A program made the translations under genes and the position numbers. Shown here piece by piece: positions 1-11,282 of a stretch of 64,000 bases of DNA. The notes beneath the pieces were generated by a model. That model saw nothing but the letters and a program-made list of their open reading frames with translations. It had not been told where the DNA came from and did no database searches. This DNA comes from Hyaloscypha bicolor E (lineage: Eukaryota > Ascomycota > Leotiomycetes > Helotiales > Hyaloscyphaceae). The stretch spans positions 372,001 to 436,000 of the forward strand of contig NW_020194517.1 in the NCBI RefSeq assembly GCF_002865645.1, read 5' to 3'. How positions within the stretch are numbered: position 1 is the stretch's first letter; each line of letters starts with the position of its first letter.

Positions 1-357
1 GTCTACGAGGAATACGATGGGACTCTGCCCTTGAACAGACGCACACATATGTATTGTTTAGCATTTATAACTTCATCGAGCATTTTGCTTCTCTCTGCTT
101 GATGTGAGGTGTGTTTCCAGAATGTCCAAATCATCTCCGAACAGTGAGCTTCCCAATATCCTAGTGAATTTTTCAACACCTCCAGAGGTCATGAACCTTT
201 TCAAAAGAGACAGCAATATCTATTTGGCCTTCTAACTCAGGTGCCGAACTCAAATGTCACTTCAACTCGGGGTATCATCCAAATGCAGGCAATCATAGCT
301 GTCAAAATAAGGCTGAAGGTTTCTAAACAAAAGCAAAGCAAGAATCTTCTATCCGTG
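1..357. other. 3' flank, no gene seen
   Basis: This stretch lies downstream of the minus-strand J-protein gene. I see no open frame with family resemblance and no RNA gene. It probably holds the 3' UTR of that gene. Confidence 0.4.
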
Positions 358-1496
358 CTATCTATTCCCTCTTGCACCGACTGGCGCGTCTGCCCGTCTT
401 CGCTTCAGTAAATTTCCCAATGCATCGCGTACTTCCGGATCTGATCTTATAGTATTTTCGACCAACCAGTCCTTAACCTTCCCTTTGACATCCCTCAGTG
501 CCTCATTATCTCCAACAAATGGGCTCATTTCCATGCCCATTAATCTCGTGGCTTCGATGTCGGCGGCCTTCGCCGTAGCCTCTAATCGGTCTAATTGTTG
601 CTTTAATGCAATTTCTGGGTTCGCATTTGCTGGGATGATGGACGGTGGTTGTAGAAGGGGCCCAATCTGAGAAAATGCGATATAAAGGGTGACGCTAAGT
701 TTTCGCGCCAGCTGGATGAGTTGAAATGGTAGGTAGGGCGGGTGGCGCGTGAAGGTCGTGAGGAGGGGATTTATTAACTTCGTGGCAACGTGAGGGAAGT
801 ATGGACGTGAAATGGTGTGGAGTTCGAAAACGCAGAGGACGACGAGCGTAAGCCAGCGCCAGTATTTGCCCCATTCGAGATATCCTAGCAGACCGAGGAT
901 ATACATGAATATTGCCGCCACGCCGTAGTATGGAAGGATCGACTGGAGGCCTTGGACTATGAAGTCGCGGACACTAGAACAGCGTTGCCATTCTAGGATA
1001 GACGGCCCAAATCGCTCATACGCGAATCGTTTGGCGGGGTTGAGAAGCGTGTCTTGTGCTTGCTTGAGGTGGACGAAGTATGCCTCCGAGGAAGTGGAAG
1101 AAGATGAGAGTTTGTCGGGGTGGTAGATGGCTGCTAAGCGCCGGAACCGAGATTTGATTTCCCTCTCGGGAGCAGTATGTGCGATCCCTAGATCTTGGTA
1201 GAAATCGCTCGCCCTCCGGATGTCCCAGTCTGCTTCGTAGATTGTGTATAGTAGGTAGGCAGAGACAACTATGATGTGGATACGTTGTCTGTGAAGGATG
1301 AAGCGTGGCGTGCCAGGTTGAGGCTTAGGATCACCGGCACGAATAGTGATGCCATAGTATATATTTTGGACCCATCCTGTTACAAGCTGGGAAGAATATT
1401 AGCAAATGTTCTCCATGTTGCTTCCTAGTCTGGAAGTTGGTTGCTCACGTTTGGGAGAAAGGTCCACCCTGCGAGGGAAAGGAGGTTATTTGACAT
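358..1496 (-). CDS. Membrane-anchored J-domain (DnaJ) protein
   Basis: Two exons (1496..1449 and 1386..358; a 62 nt GT-AG intron) give about 358 residues. A hydrophobic segment near residues 52-66 is followed by a J domain (about 77-140) with an intact HPD triad at 105-107, so it can stimulate an Hsp70 ATPase. Further hydrophobic segments follow at about 170-190 and 193-208, and the C-terminal tail is charged and ends in a basic RRRADAPVG-type stretch. The layout of membrane segments around a J domain resembles ER-membrane J-proteins of the Sec63/Erj type; ER location is inference. The start is the first ATG in a 16-codon exon that splices in phase 0. It is transcribed divergently from RPA43. 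Partner Hsp70 and exact orthology are not established from sequence alone. Confidence 0.85.
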
Positions 1497-1764
1497 GACC
1501 ACAGTTATGGCTCTGATCCGGTCCAAGTAGGTGCTCGAGAAATATCATGTAGAGGACCAAAAGGTTGAAGGAGAATGGAAGAGGGTTGCTGCACGTTGGC
1601 GACTCTGATTAGTGAAGTCGCGAGGCTTCAAACTGTCCAGATCTTTAGCCACATTGACAGGGGCCACCGGTTAGTTGCGCTAGTGCATCTCAGCCTTTGA
1701 GGCGCAAAAAAAGGCAACCTTAAATTTCGAGCAAAGAAACTCTTGACGACAACCGCACTTCGAC
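1497..1764. promoter_or_regulatory. Shared divergent promoter, J-protein / RPA43
   Basis: The 268 bases between the two start codons must carry both promoters and 5' UTRs, because the genes point away from each other. No canonical TATA box or named operator stands out. Confidence 0.5.
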
Positions 1765-2736
1765 ATGTCAATTGAGAAAGCAGCAGAGCCTCCAGTATCC
1801 AAAATGGGCCCTGAAAAGCACAAGCCAAGATCGGACAAGAAGCATAAAACTACACATGGCGAAAAGCGGAAACGAGACCACGGAGAGGACGGGCTCAAGG
1901 CAAAATCGAAGAAACATAAGTCGGACAAGGCAGCGTCTCAAGCCTCAGCTCTGGATATCACAGCCCCAGCCTCGCCGTTTCACATCCAAACAGCATCGCT
2001 ATACCTCCCATTAGCGCCAGTCTCTCAAAAATACCCCCTCGAAGGACTCTGCGCCGAGCACATCTCTCCTCTCATCCTCACTTACTACCCGCCCCTCAGT
2101 GGAGTTCTGCTATCATACAGCAATCCACGATTATCCGAAAAGCCATTCAAGGACGACGGAGAGTCGGTGCTGCTGCGGAATATCGACGAATATGCGGTTA
2201 GTTGGGCTTGGGTAACAGCTGAATTTCTGCTTTTCAAGCCGGAGAAAGGAGCCTTGTTGGAGGGCTACATAAATCTTCAAAACCAGGGCCATCTCGGAAT
2301 AGTGTGTTGGAATCTGTTCAATGCCAGTATCGAATCGAAGAGATTACCCTCTGAGTGGAAGTGGAAGGATGTGAGCGATATGAAGAATAGACGAAACGCG
2401 GAACAGGGAGAGACGTATGCGGAGGAAGGACCGGGATTCTGGGTTGACGGTGAAGGAAATAAGGTCGAGGGTATGGTCAAATTCAGGGTGAGGGAGATCG
2501 AGTCGAGCCATGACAGGGAGAGGGGGTTTTTAAGCATTGAGGGCACGATGTTGAGTGAAGGGGATGAAGAGGAATTGGTTGAGAGTGAACGGGTAGGGGC
2601 ACAGACCGCGAGGGATACTGCTGGAAGGCGGCTTGGTGGGTCAAAAGCTTTGGGAGCAACGAGTTTGGGTGTGATAGTGGAGACGGATATGATGGACGTC
2701 GATCCAAGTGCGAAGAAGCATAGGCACAGGGATTGA
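1765..2736 (+). CDS. rpa43: DNA-directed RNA polymerase I subunit RPA43
   Basis: A single-exon gene of 323 residues, close to the length of yeast Rpa43. Residues 1-60 are lysine-rich and low complexity (KRKRD, KSKKHKSDK), fitting a nucleolar protein. The family core begins near residue 75 (LPLAPVSQKYPLEGLCAEHI), then the SHS2-like part with YPPLSGVLLSYSN, and an OB-fold region from about 150 to 265 (GALLEGYINLQNQGHLGIV). The Rpa43 subunit forms the polymerase I stalk with Rpa14 and contacts the initiation factor Rrn3. The acidic then basic C-terminal tail (about 275-323) is poorly conserved in the family. The ATG at 1765 is the first in frame and follows an A-rich leader. Identification rests on the core motif pattern. 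Confidence 0.9.
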   Translation: MSIEKAAEPPVSKMGPEKHKPRSDKKHKTTHGEKRKRDHGEDGLKAKSKKHKSDKAASQASALDITAPASPFHIQTASLYLPLAPVSQKYPLEGLCAEHISPLILTYYPPLSGVLLSYSNPRLSEKPFKDDGESVLLRNIDEYAVSWAWVTAEFLLFKPEKGALLEGYINLQNQGHLGIVCWNLFNASIESKRLPSEWKWKDVSDMKNRRNAEQGETYAEEGPGFWVDGEGNKVEGMVKFRVREIESSHDRERGFLSIEGTMLSEGDEEELVESERVGAQTARDTAGRRLGGSKALGATSLGVIVETDMMDVDPSAKKHRHRD

Positions 2737-2968
2737 AAGAAGGAGTTGAACAACATTTCCAAAGCGGCAAGCAAAGTTTTACCTACGACCCTCCTTTCGC
2801 TTCAAGATCCGTCTAAATTCATGACAGTGAGCCGCCAGGTGAACGACTACAAAATTCCTTGCTGATCTGTCCCTGATCATAAAAAATTTCGTTGCAATTC
2901 ATCAACGCCTCCAGTCAACATCCAACTCACCACCAAGACAACATCCCTCCATACAGAGGAAGCGTACA

Positions 2969-4611
2969 ATGGCTGTACTCATCCGGCTCAGAACCAACAA
3001 GGCAGGAGCCAACGGTGACGCAGCCTTCCAGTCAGGCAAGGAAGTCCTGAAGAAGAATATCAGCCTGTGGTCCATCCCCTACGAACTCCCCGCTACCGCC
3101 AACGAGGGTCCTCCTACGGAGCCAGTGGTCATTCGCCACTCTTTCGACGACCTCCCAAACGGTGTTGAGGTGGTCTCATATGGCAATTGTTTCGTCACTG
3201 GCCTCATTAGAGCTTACCATCAAGGTCTTCATCTCCGTTTGAGACCAGAGGACGTTTGGCTTTCAATACTGTCTCAACTCAGGGTAAGAATGCTCGACTT
3301 TCCTTTCCTAGCTAAACACCCACGGATATTGGAACATCCAGGTTCTTCTCCGTCCTTTTATAGACTCCTATGGGTTTGAAAACATTCAGTTCTGGTAACC
3401 GCCAAATCAATCACAATTTTGAGAAGAGCATTTAGATCGTATTCACCGAATACTGACTTCTTTATAGGTCTACGCATACCGTCAGCCTAACTCCATCCCT
3501 GGACTCTCCTCTTCCCACAATTTCAATGTCGACCTCTCCATCGATCTGGAAACTGATCCCGGAACAATCGACTCCACCTATCTGGAGGAGAAGATATCTG
3601 GACTATCCCACACACTTATGAGCAATGATGCCGATCTCAGGCATTGGATTCTCCCGAATTTTAGCTCGACAACTACGACCGACCGAACAGTTGCCTCTGT
3701 TGTGATGATGGGCCAAGTTCGAAAGTCTACAAAACCTGATTACGATAGCCGCCTTCGAATTGGATTGTCGTCCGTCAAATTGCTGGGAGAGAAATCAGAC
3801 TGGGAAGAGATTTTGCGCCGAGTAACGGAGCGAGTTCCTACCTTTGGCAGCAAGGCTACTGAATGGTTCAAATTTCTGGACCCAGTCATCAAAGGCATCA
3901 TCTTGTCCTTTGATTCTCCCGATCTCCCCCAGACCAAGGAGTTTTGGGGTCAGGCATGCCATTTCGACGGTGCCAACCTTGGTGTTGATAGAGAAACCAT
4001 CACAGGTTGGATCACAGCTTTCTGCTTCTGGTCAGACTCGGGAGATTGTCTCCACCCGGATTTCATCGACGGGAATGCCCTCCACCATCATCGAAACCCT
4101 ATCGAACAGCCCGGCCGTGGAGATGCACGTAGTATACTCTGGGATCAGGATAGAGATAATTGGTAGGTAGCACGGACAGACATGTTCCCTATCCTCAAAA
4201 TTCTCATGCTTTCTCCTGAAACAATATATACATCCGTGCTGGAACAATGCCATTACCAAGCAATCGCTGACTCCTGCGTTTTAAAGGATTGTCACCAACC
4301 TTATTGACCGCAAGAACATCTTCATCGGAGGTGTGAAATGTCCTCACATTCTCCCCGAGAATATCCCAAATGGCACTGCTACGGCTTTGACATATGTGAG
4401 AGATTACTCCAATCGGGTGGCCTACTCTGTTACCATAGTTGCAGGCTCTATGGGAGCGGTACCTACTGCGGTTGGCTATCTTCATGATGAGACTGTCCTA
4501 CAACCTTGGTCTGGCTGGTTTCTATTGGAAGATGGATTGAAAGCAATGCCGCCACTCCAACAGCACAGGGTTCTCAATGAGAATGGCCATGAAGTGATCG
4601 AACTGGACTAG
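2969..4611 (+). CDS. DUF4419 domain protein
   Basis: Three exons are modelled (2969..3283, 3468..4162, 4287..4611), giving 444 residues. Family signatures are present in order: H-x-FDDLPNGVEVVSYGN then AYHQGLHLRLRPEDVWLSIL across the end of exon 1, HFDGANLGVDRETITGWITAFCFW in exon 2, and IPNGTATALTYV, VTIVAGSMGA and QPWSGWFLLED in exon 3. Both introns have GT-AG ends; intron 2 has a CTGAC branch site and restores frame (TG|G). DUF4419 proteins are common in fungi and have no assigned biochemical role. The stretch just before intron 2 (about residues 310-335) fits the family less well, and a different frame there also reads open, so the 4040-4162 exon boundary is the least certain part. Confidence 0.8.
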
Positions 4612-5101
4612 TTGGGTGCTGGTGGTTTGAGCGCCAAATCCGGAAGATACATCGCTGTGATACTGGAAGGGAGTCATCGCCGCGACTCGGGGGACATCCT
4701 TCTTTGCAAGTGCTGCTGCTCTGGACTCAACACTACCTAGACCGGCTCTGAATTTTTCTGTATTTTTCTGACTATGAATGGCACTCTGCGAGCGATCATG
4801 GAGAGTGGTTGGATTAAGGGACCCCCATATGAGGACTTCAAGCATTTGATTTTACTAGAAGTGAGTAAAATGCAAATTGTCATCGCAATAATTTCTGCTC
4901 TCCTGTGATGTTGATGTCGAAATTATTCCTTAACAAATAGCTTTGGAACCCCTGAACCTTAGCGATGTGGATCATCACGTGAATTGCATTTCGGGACTTT
5001 GTCATCCCGCTCCAAACTCTTCTTGCCTCTCACAACAACAACACCAATTACTTGAACATCCCTTCAGCACAAGTGAAAACAGATTTTCGGCATTGATTCC
5101 G
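4612..5101. other. Intergenic, DUF4419 to sulfoxide reductase
   Basis: About 490 bases between two plus-strand genes. A 90-codon open frame (4943-5215) overlaps the start of the next gene in another frame and resembles nothing I know. It likely holds a terminator and the promoter of the next gene. Confidence 0.4.
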
Positions 5102-5875
5102 ATGGTGTGGTCTCCTGCTCTTGAGGTAGTTGTCAAATTGCTTACTTGGAACGCCACAGGTCCATGCGGACGCCTCGAAATTTGCCTCCAATGTCACCAA
5201 GGAGGAGGCCTATAAGCAGGTACTAGAGCAGGCCGAGGCTCTCTTTGAGGGTCAAAGGAACTGGGCAAGTCATTTTCGGGGCTGCAGTCAACAGGACTAA
5301 CGTGGTCAAGGTCTGGTATGAAAATTATGTCACGTGAAGTCGCGAAAATGCTGAAGACAGTAAATTACCTAGTAATCTAGCAAACACTGCTTCGTTGATA
5401 TGGCACGCATATAAGTCTCTCCCAGCTCCTTCCTCGGAAGTGAATTGGGCTGGTGAGTTGCTCCTTCTCCTGCCGGATGATGATCTATTCCTTTCGGAGC
5501 GTTGTGCCCCCAACTTTCCAATATCTGCTCACCTCAGCAGGATTCTACGTCCTCGATCCTTCCACCCCCAACCAACTGATTCTGGGCCCCTTCCACGGTA
5601 AAGTAGCCTGTCAAACCATCAGGTTCGGAAAGGGCGTGTGCGGCGCTGCGGCAGAGAAAATGGAGACCCAGCTCGTTCCAGACGTGGAGGCGTTCCCTGG
5701 CCACATCGCATGTGATGGAGATTCGAAGAGCGAGATTGTGGTGCCTATCTTGGTGAAGGGAAAAGTTATGGCGATCATTGATATCGATTGTGCGGAGATT
5801 CAAGGTTTTGATGAGGTTGATAAGAGAGAGTTGGAGGAGTTGGCGGAGTTGTTGGCTCATTCATGCAATTGGTGA
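5102..5875 (+). CDS. Free-methionine-(R)-sulfoxide reductase (GAF domain)
   Basis: The spliced model has five exons: 5102..5104 (only ATG), 5160..5264, 5311..5315 (5 nt), 5373..5452 and 5541..5875, giving 175 residues. The protein is a single GAF domain that reduces free methionine-R-sulfoxide with thioredoxin, protecting against oxidative damage in the cytosol. The three conserved cysteines sit at residues 88, 98 and 122 (VAC, GVC, HIAC) with the 10 and 24 residue spacing of the E. coli and yeast enzymes. The N-terminus VHADAS...QRNWVCNLANTASL matches the usual family start only if the tiny exons are used. The second intron starts with GC (gcaagt), has a GACTAAC branch site and is 46 nt long. 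The function is secure; the two tiny exons are inference from phase and family alignment. Confidence 0.85.
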
Positions 5876-6507
5876 AGTGGCAGAGAGCTCTCAAGTGCTT
5901 AGATTTTCGATGAGATGGTACAGTACTAGATTTCAAAAACAAACTCAGAAACCATTTGCCAGTCGTTGAATTTCAAATTTATTTATGAAAACATCAACTG
6001 ACCTTCTCTTGAGCGTAGGAGCTTCTTCAACACCCATAATATGATTCGCTTAAAATTTCCAAGGTCGGGTCACTTGTCTCTCTGTCAATTGAGATGAGAT
6101 GGAGGGGGAAGCCATCAAGAAGCGTGAACAAAAGCAAGGCGAGAGGCCAATCATTTTATGCAGTTGATACTGGATTGATTGAACACGAGCGTTGAAAGGA
6201 GTTCAATTCATGCATGCATTACTTCATGAAATGGATGGCTGGCTGGCTTGATTCCAGCCCTCATCATAATATCCACAATTTGTACAAGTTCCATCGCTCA
6301 AAATGCCTCCTCGAACACCATTCCACCATGAAAAGTCATCCCTCGTAGACGATGCTCCTAGTTCGCCTTCCCGTATACCACGCTCGCAATGCAGCAAAAC
6401 AAAATCGGCACCTCTGCTTCCCCAAGAGGCAGCTAATCCTCTCCACGAACCCGATGGCCACATGATCGAAAACCAGCGGATAATTGTACACTCTCCTAGG
6501 GAACATT
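5876..6507. other. Convergent 3' flanks
   Basis: About 630 bases between the 3' ends of the sulfoxide reductase (plus) and Mis13 (minus). Only short shadow frames occur. It probably holds the two terminators; no structural RNA or repeat was seen. Confidence 0.4.
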
Positions 6508-8102
6508 TCACCGTGCACTACTTCCTTCCGGTAAGATCCTGCTCAAGCTCCTCAGCACCTCCTGCATCGGTAGATCTCTGGTTCCAATCTCTTCTTTTTC
6601 TCTACGATCTCTATCTTCCAATCGGACTGCACTCAGAGCCAATATCTTGTCAGCAACCCTGCCCACGGTTTCTTGATATTGCTCCAGTTTATGCACCCCG
6701 TCCGCGAATTGGTCGATCTTAAATTCTAGGCCCGATTGCAATACTCTTAATCGCTCGGCTGTCTGGTTTCTCAGATCTAGTGCAGATCTCGAAGCAATTT
6801 CCACGAGGATGGCTGCTTGCTCTGGATCAAGTAGTGAAGCATCGATTTGTGAAGGGCTGAGTTCTCGAGTGTTATCTGGAAACAACGGGGGAAGTGAAGG
6901 CGGAGGTTTCGCTAGCGCCTTCCATTGATCCCGTTCTTCTCGAAGTCTATGGATTTTGTCAGCACGCTTTCATATACGAGGGGAAATTCGCATACAATTT
7001 AAGTCTAGCTTCCAATCCAACGAGATTCTCCTCCAACTCAATATTTCGTGGGTTGGGCTTTTTAATGACCTTTGTTGGGGGAGGAGCCGATTCTTCTCGA
7101 TTGAACCAGTCCGAGAACTCGGATTTGTTCGCAAAATCCTTCAGTAATGATTCTTTAATCATTCGCGCTGCAAAAGTTAGGAAGGCATTAAAAGGTGTTC
7201 CGTACTGCTCACCTGAAAGTTCTGCTGTATTGTCCTCATTGCCATGAGATGGCTTCTCGCCCATACATCGCTCCCCGGTCCATGTTAACAGTTGCTTCAT
7301 TCTTCTGGGCTCACTTAGCCCTTCTGCTTCAATATGTTTGTAAAACTCCGAAGTTTCCACTTCTCGATGCGGTATTGCACTATGCCCGTTCTCGATCAGA
7401 GAACTAGCTCTCCGCCCTCGAAGTCCCAAGCTACTCCTCCTGGCGCCATTCCCTCCTTTCTTCCTTAATTCCTTGTTGCGATTGATGATAGGCGTGTCAC
7501 TGAACGGTAACGAGACTACCGTCGACTGTTTGCTTTGATCTGCGATTGACTTATTCGTCTCCTCCACGCTCGAATTGCCAACCATGTCTATCGTGTCATA
7601 ATCGCCCGGTTCCCCCCTCGAAATATTGGTACTGCTATCGCCATTTTGACCGATTCCCGTAGACGAACGCGTAGCTTTTCTCTTTTTCGGCACAACAAGG
7701 GTATCGTTGTCTGCTTTCGGAGTCGAAAAGCTCATCTTCCGCCCTCTCGCATTTTTTGCTGTTGCCATCTTCTCATTGTCGCGTTCCCTTGGTTGTTCCT
7801 TTGGCTTTCGACCCCTCTTCGCGGTCGAAGGCGCTGGAGCAGGAGCGGAAAGGGGTTCTGGTTCTGGTTCTGGTTTTGCCTGTGCGGTCTTGGTTCGTTT
7901 TGATCCTCTGGTAAAGACAAAGTCGCCATCCTCTTCATCATACGCTACAAGGGCCGTCAGCATGGAGAATTGCAATGCGCGCAAAGCGCTCCTGGCCCAT
8001 CCGGGGCATCTTACCAGCAAGCCGCTTGCTTCGTCTTCGCGCCGTAGGTTGACTCATGCTCAGCGTTTCAAGGGGAACTCGAGTCCGTACTATAGTAGTC
8101 AT
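6508..8102 (-). CDS. mis13: Kinetochore protein Mis13/Dsn1 (MIND complex)
   Basis: Four exons (8102..8015, 7944..7213, 7167..6996, 6946..6508) give 476 residues. The N-terminus is basic and serine-rich, with the RRRSKRLA motif followed by YDEEDGDFVFTR typical of fungal Mis13. The Dsn1 family core spans about 180-270: RRSSLGLRGRRASSL (the Aurora B-type basic site), then IPHREVETSEFYKHI and the LTWTGER helix. The C-terminal third is predicted coiled coil (LEENLVGLEARLKLLREERDQWKAL; QTAERLRVLQSG). Mis13 is a subunit of the Mis12/MIND complex that links centromeric chromatin to Ndc80 at the outer kinetochore. All introns are 45-70 nt with GT-AG ends and CTAAC or CTGAC branch sites. The start is the first ATG in frame; no upstream ATG exists before a stop. 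Confidence 0.88.
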
Positions 8103-8774
8103 TGATCTCGGTTTTGTAGACGCATCAGCTTGTGTGTGTGTTGGCGGCTGACCGAATCTCGCGACGATCTGCCTGTCGCGCGTTGATCCCGAACGTTTTC
8201 GCGTCAATTGATGGTATCGTAGCCCGTAGATGTCGAGGCAGGGAATGCGGTGTGCTGCATGGATGAATCGCTCGTGCGTCGTCGTCTTGAAATGGCTGGA
8301 TTCGACGATGCGGGAAAGAAGCGGGTTTGTTTACACTGAGCGTCGCGCTAATATCCACCACGTGACTCGCACTCCACATCTCGTAATACATCTTTCTGTC
8401 TCATTCAGCTTGTAAGGCTGTCAGCACCACATTCGCTCTACTATTGCGCCTATGTCAAGTGGTCGAACTCAAGTGTTTCAGGAGAACAACTACGGAAGGG
8501 TTTTGTTACGCGTCCCGCTTAACAACGAGCACATCTCAGCTCAACCCTTCCATCACCAGCCCAGCTGTTTGCGACTTGAAGCAGTGAGCAAGTACAATCG
8601 AGTAGTACCCACATTCTGGGCTACCAAGCGATTGTACTGCATCATGGGCCTAATCTCCTCGTTCGGTGTACTTGATGGAGATTTCCCAATGTCTCTCAGG
8701 CGAACATTTCTAGGAATTGTTGCCTTGTGGGATGATGATATTAATTCTCTACGTCTCCACGCTCTCATTTCCAA
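8103..8774. other. Mis13 promoter side, no supported gene
   Basis: The region upstream of Mis13. A 119-codon ATG frame on the plus strand (8452-8811) overlaps the 3' end of the decayed protease and has no recognisable domain, so I do not call it. A CACGTG palindrome sits near 8360. Confidence 0.35.
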
Positions 8775-11282
8775 TTACGCCCAAGGCACCTTTTCCTCTT
8801 TGGCAACGTGACTAGGTCTCGTTCCGCAGGTAGCATCGGCTGCCTTCTTCCAAATAGCTGTCACATTCGTGATCATACTTAGCTCATATTACAATCTACA
8901 ATCTGCTGCTTCATAGACGAATTGTGCGGGGATTCCGTCCTCAAGGTGGTCCCTCAAAATGTTGTCTCTGACATTTATTGAGGTATCCGTGCTCCGGTTT
9001 AGAGGGAGTTCAGAGTAGCCGGTAGTCGCCGTCCAATTTCCTAAATGATACTGTAGATCTCGTACTCATTGCAAGCGCAGTAATCTGACGGATGTGTCTG
9101 AAAAGATAATTGTTTGCTCCTGCAGTAGCGCCGATTCCTTGAACTGTTGATTTGTTGGGTCGTCCTCCTGTGACGCGATAGATTTCACGCCGGCTTGCAA
9201 TCTCATTAATTCACTGAAAATACCACAGGTTGAGGCACAGGATCCGTTATAAACCTGACGATATTAGAAATCATGCTCTCGAACAGAGTCATCAGGATAA
9301 GACAGAATTGGAAGAGCCTTACCATCATGAGATCCTCTGCGTCGAACGGCTTGGTGAAATTTTCCCGGTCACCATATCCGGTCATCGATGCCCCAAGCCC
9401 CTAGACCGGATTATAGTTGTAGAGTTATCATCAAATTCCATCTGATTAATTGTGTGAGGCTATCGCCATTAAATTGCTCTAGTTTGAATTTGTCTTCGTA
9501 TATTATGAATGTCGTATCGAAAGTTGAGTGGCGTTTCATATGCGAAATAATCTACTGAGCTAGCTAACTGCTGCGGTGGAGGAATTGGCAGAGTATTGTG
9601 AGAAGCCTTTGCTTATGATCCCGAAGACTTCATGCTCTCGCATGCGGGTGAACAGAACACTAAGTAAGGTGCTTCGTTTGATTAAGGGAGTGAAGTTCTC
9701 AGAGGCAACAGCTCTTCTAAAATCCACTCTCAGAACAAGAAGCCTGCTAGAACAAAGATATGCAGGTTTCCACATAACAAAGAAAAGAACAAATTCTAGA
9801 GTCTCCTGGAACCAACATGAACCCGCCCTAAACGATCTGCGGAAAGAATTAACGGAAAAGGTCATATCCCAACAAGATGTCGCCTCCCCCATTTCTAAAG
9901 AGGTCAGTGGTTATTTTTGTCTTCCAGGCAACCCTTGTATCAGAAATCAACGTCTGGACAACCGTCTGAGATTGGATTGGGAACCTGCGCTCGAATAAAA
10001 GAATGCTCAGGACTGCCACATCAGAGTATCTTGGACCGTCTAGGAAGGATCCCGAGATTTGTTGATTGATGGTTATTACATGTGGATTTGGGTAGTCGTG
10101 TGCTGGAGCCGACGTCGTCGGAGGCGGAGTGGGTGCTTTCGGGGCTGTCTCTTGGCTCGGGGGGGGGGGGGGCATTTTGATGAGGTCCAGTCCAAAACTC
10201 CTGAAACAATAATGGCCCATCTGCAATCCCGGTGGAATCCCCAGTTATTTCCGCGTAGTTATGATCAGTAGCTATCGTGCCGATCTCGATCTCGATTATT
10301 GTGTTGGCGCTGGGATAAAAGTATCCAAAGCGTCCTGCAAGTGCAAACATTCCAGTGTATCTTTTTTGAGTAGATTGGGTATCGAATTCCATCTTGAACA
10401 TCGGATTATTGTAAAGGGCGCCTGGATCCTGTAAGAAGCCAAGTTGAGCCAGATCTTCTAAGAAAATATCTACTTCTTGTCCATTAATCTTGGCAAGAGC
10501 GGAAGGAGTCCAATTGCAACTATTGTAAGCAATTATGTCCTATAAGTGATATTAATATTTAAATTCTAAGGGTGCGCGGGCTGCTTGCCCTTTGCTTATG
10601 CTTTTGGTACCTCCTTTCCATCTCTACTCACGGGTACAATCTCAACTGGCCTGCGAAAAAAGTATTGACTTTCTCAAAAGTTCTGGCGAAAGCGACAATG
10701 CCCATCATGAACACCTTGGAAAGTCATGCTCATTATTATAGTCTCCATTTTTGATGTTGCTCAGAATCGAATTGAGATTAGCATATATGTTCATCGCAGC
10801 TTGCATGTACCCAGCGGGAGGATTCTTAGGGTATGAAAGGTCTATTTTCAGTTTGTAGGCAATTGGGATCCAGCTCACCCGACTGTCATTGCAGGCAAGG
10901 AAGAATAGAAGTGACCACATTGGTCGCAGCTGCAGCATTCCGAGGCACCGAGGTCAGGCAGTTGTAAGCTAATTGGGAATCTTCTGTGGGAATTGCTTCA
11001 CCACGAGTCAGCTGAGAGCCGGAAAATGTTGACATTGACGTACCAGAACATGTTGTAGCAGCGGCAGACTTCGAGTTTTGGCTCACAACAGCACATGGGC
11101 TCTCCGTCACGATTCCATTGTGTCTCTTCGCATATGATGCCACAGTGCTCTGTGCCAGAAGTAGCAGAAAGAAAAAGTATCGGGACTTCTTTGTATAAGC
11201 ACTGGGCGATAAGTCAAGCAACTCCAAGCAGAATAAACCGAGGTCACACAACAGCAGGACCGTTTATCTTTATGGCTTCCAT
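8775..11282 (-). pseudogene. Decayed secreted S41-type (tail-specific) protease
   Basis: Reading the minus strand recovers nearly the whole fungal extracellular peptidase S41 family in order. The pieces are a hydrophobic leader (FFFLLLLAQSTVA), the cysteine motif PCAVVS, QLAYNCLTSVPRNAAAA, PPAGYMQAAMNIYANLNSI, INGQEVDIFLEDLAQ, GRFGYFYPSANT, SGSFLDGPRYSDVAVLS, RNGGGDILLGYDLFR, YNGSCASTCGIFSELMR and LEDGIPAQFVYEAADCRL. These lie in different frames. In-frame stops occur at 9849-9851 (where the family has Gln), 9828-9830 and 8889-8891. Another frame change falls at the 14-base poly-G run near 10159, and no ATG opens the leader frame. At least one intron (about 60 nt, near 11000-11040) is still spliceable. 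When working, such proteins are secreted or wall-associated hydrolases. It is clearly broken here. Confidence 0.85.
10159..10172. repeat. Poly-G run (14)
   Basis: A 14-base G homopolymer inside the decayed S41 protease, coinciding with a frame change in its proline-rich linker. Confidence 0.9.
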
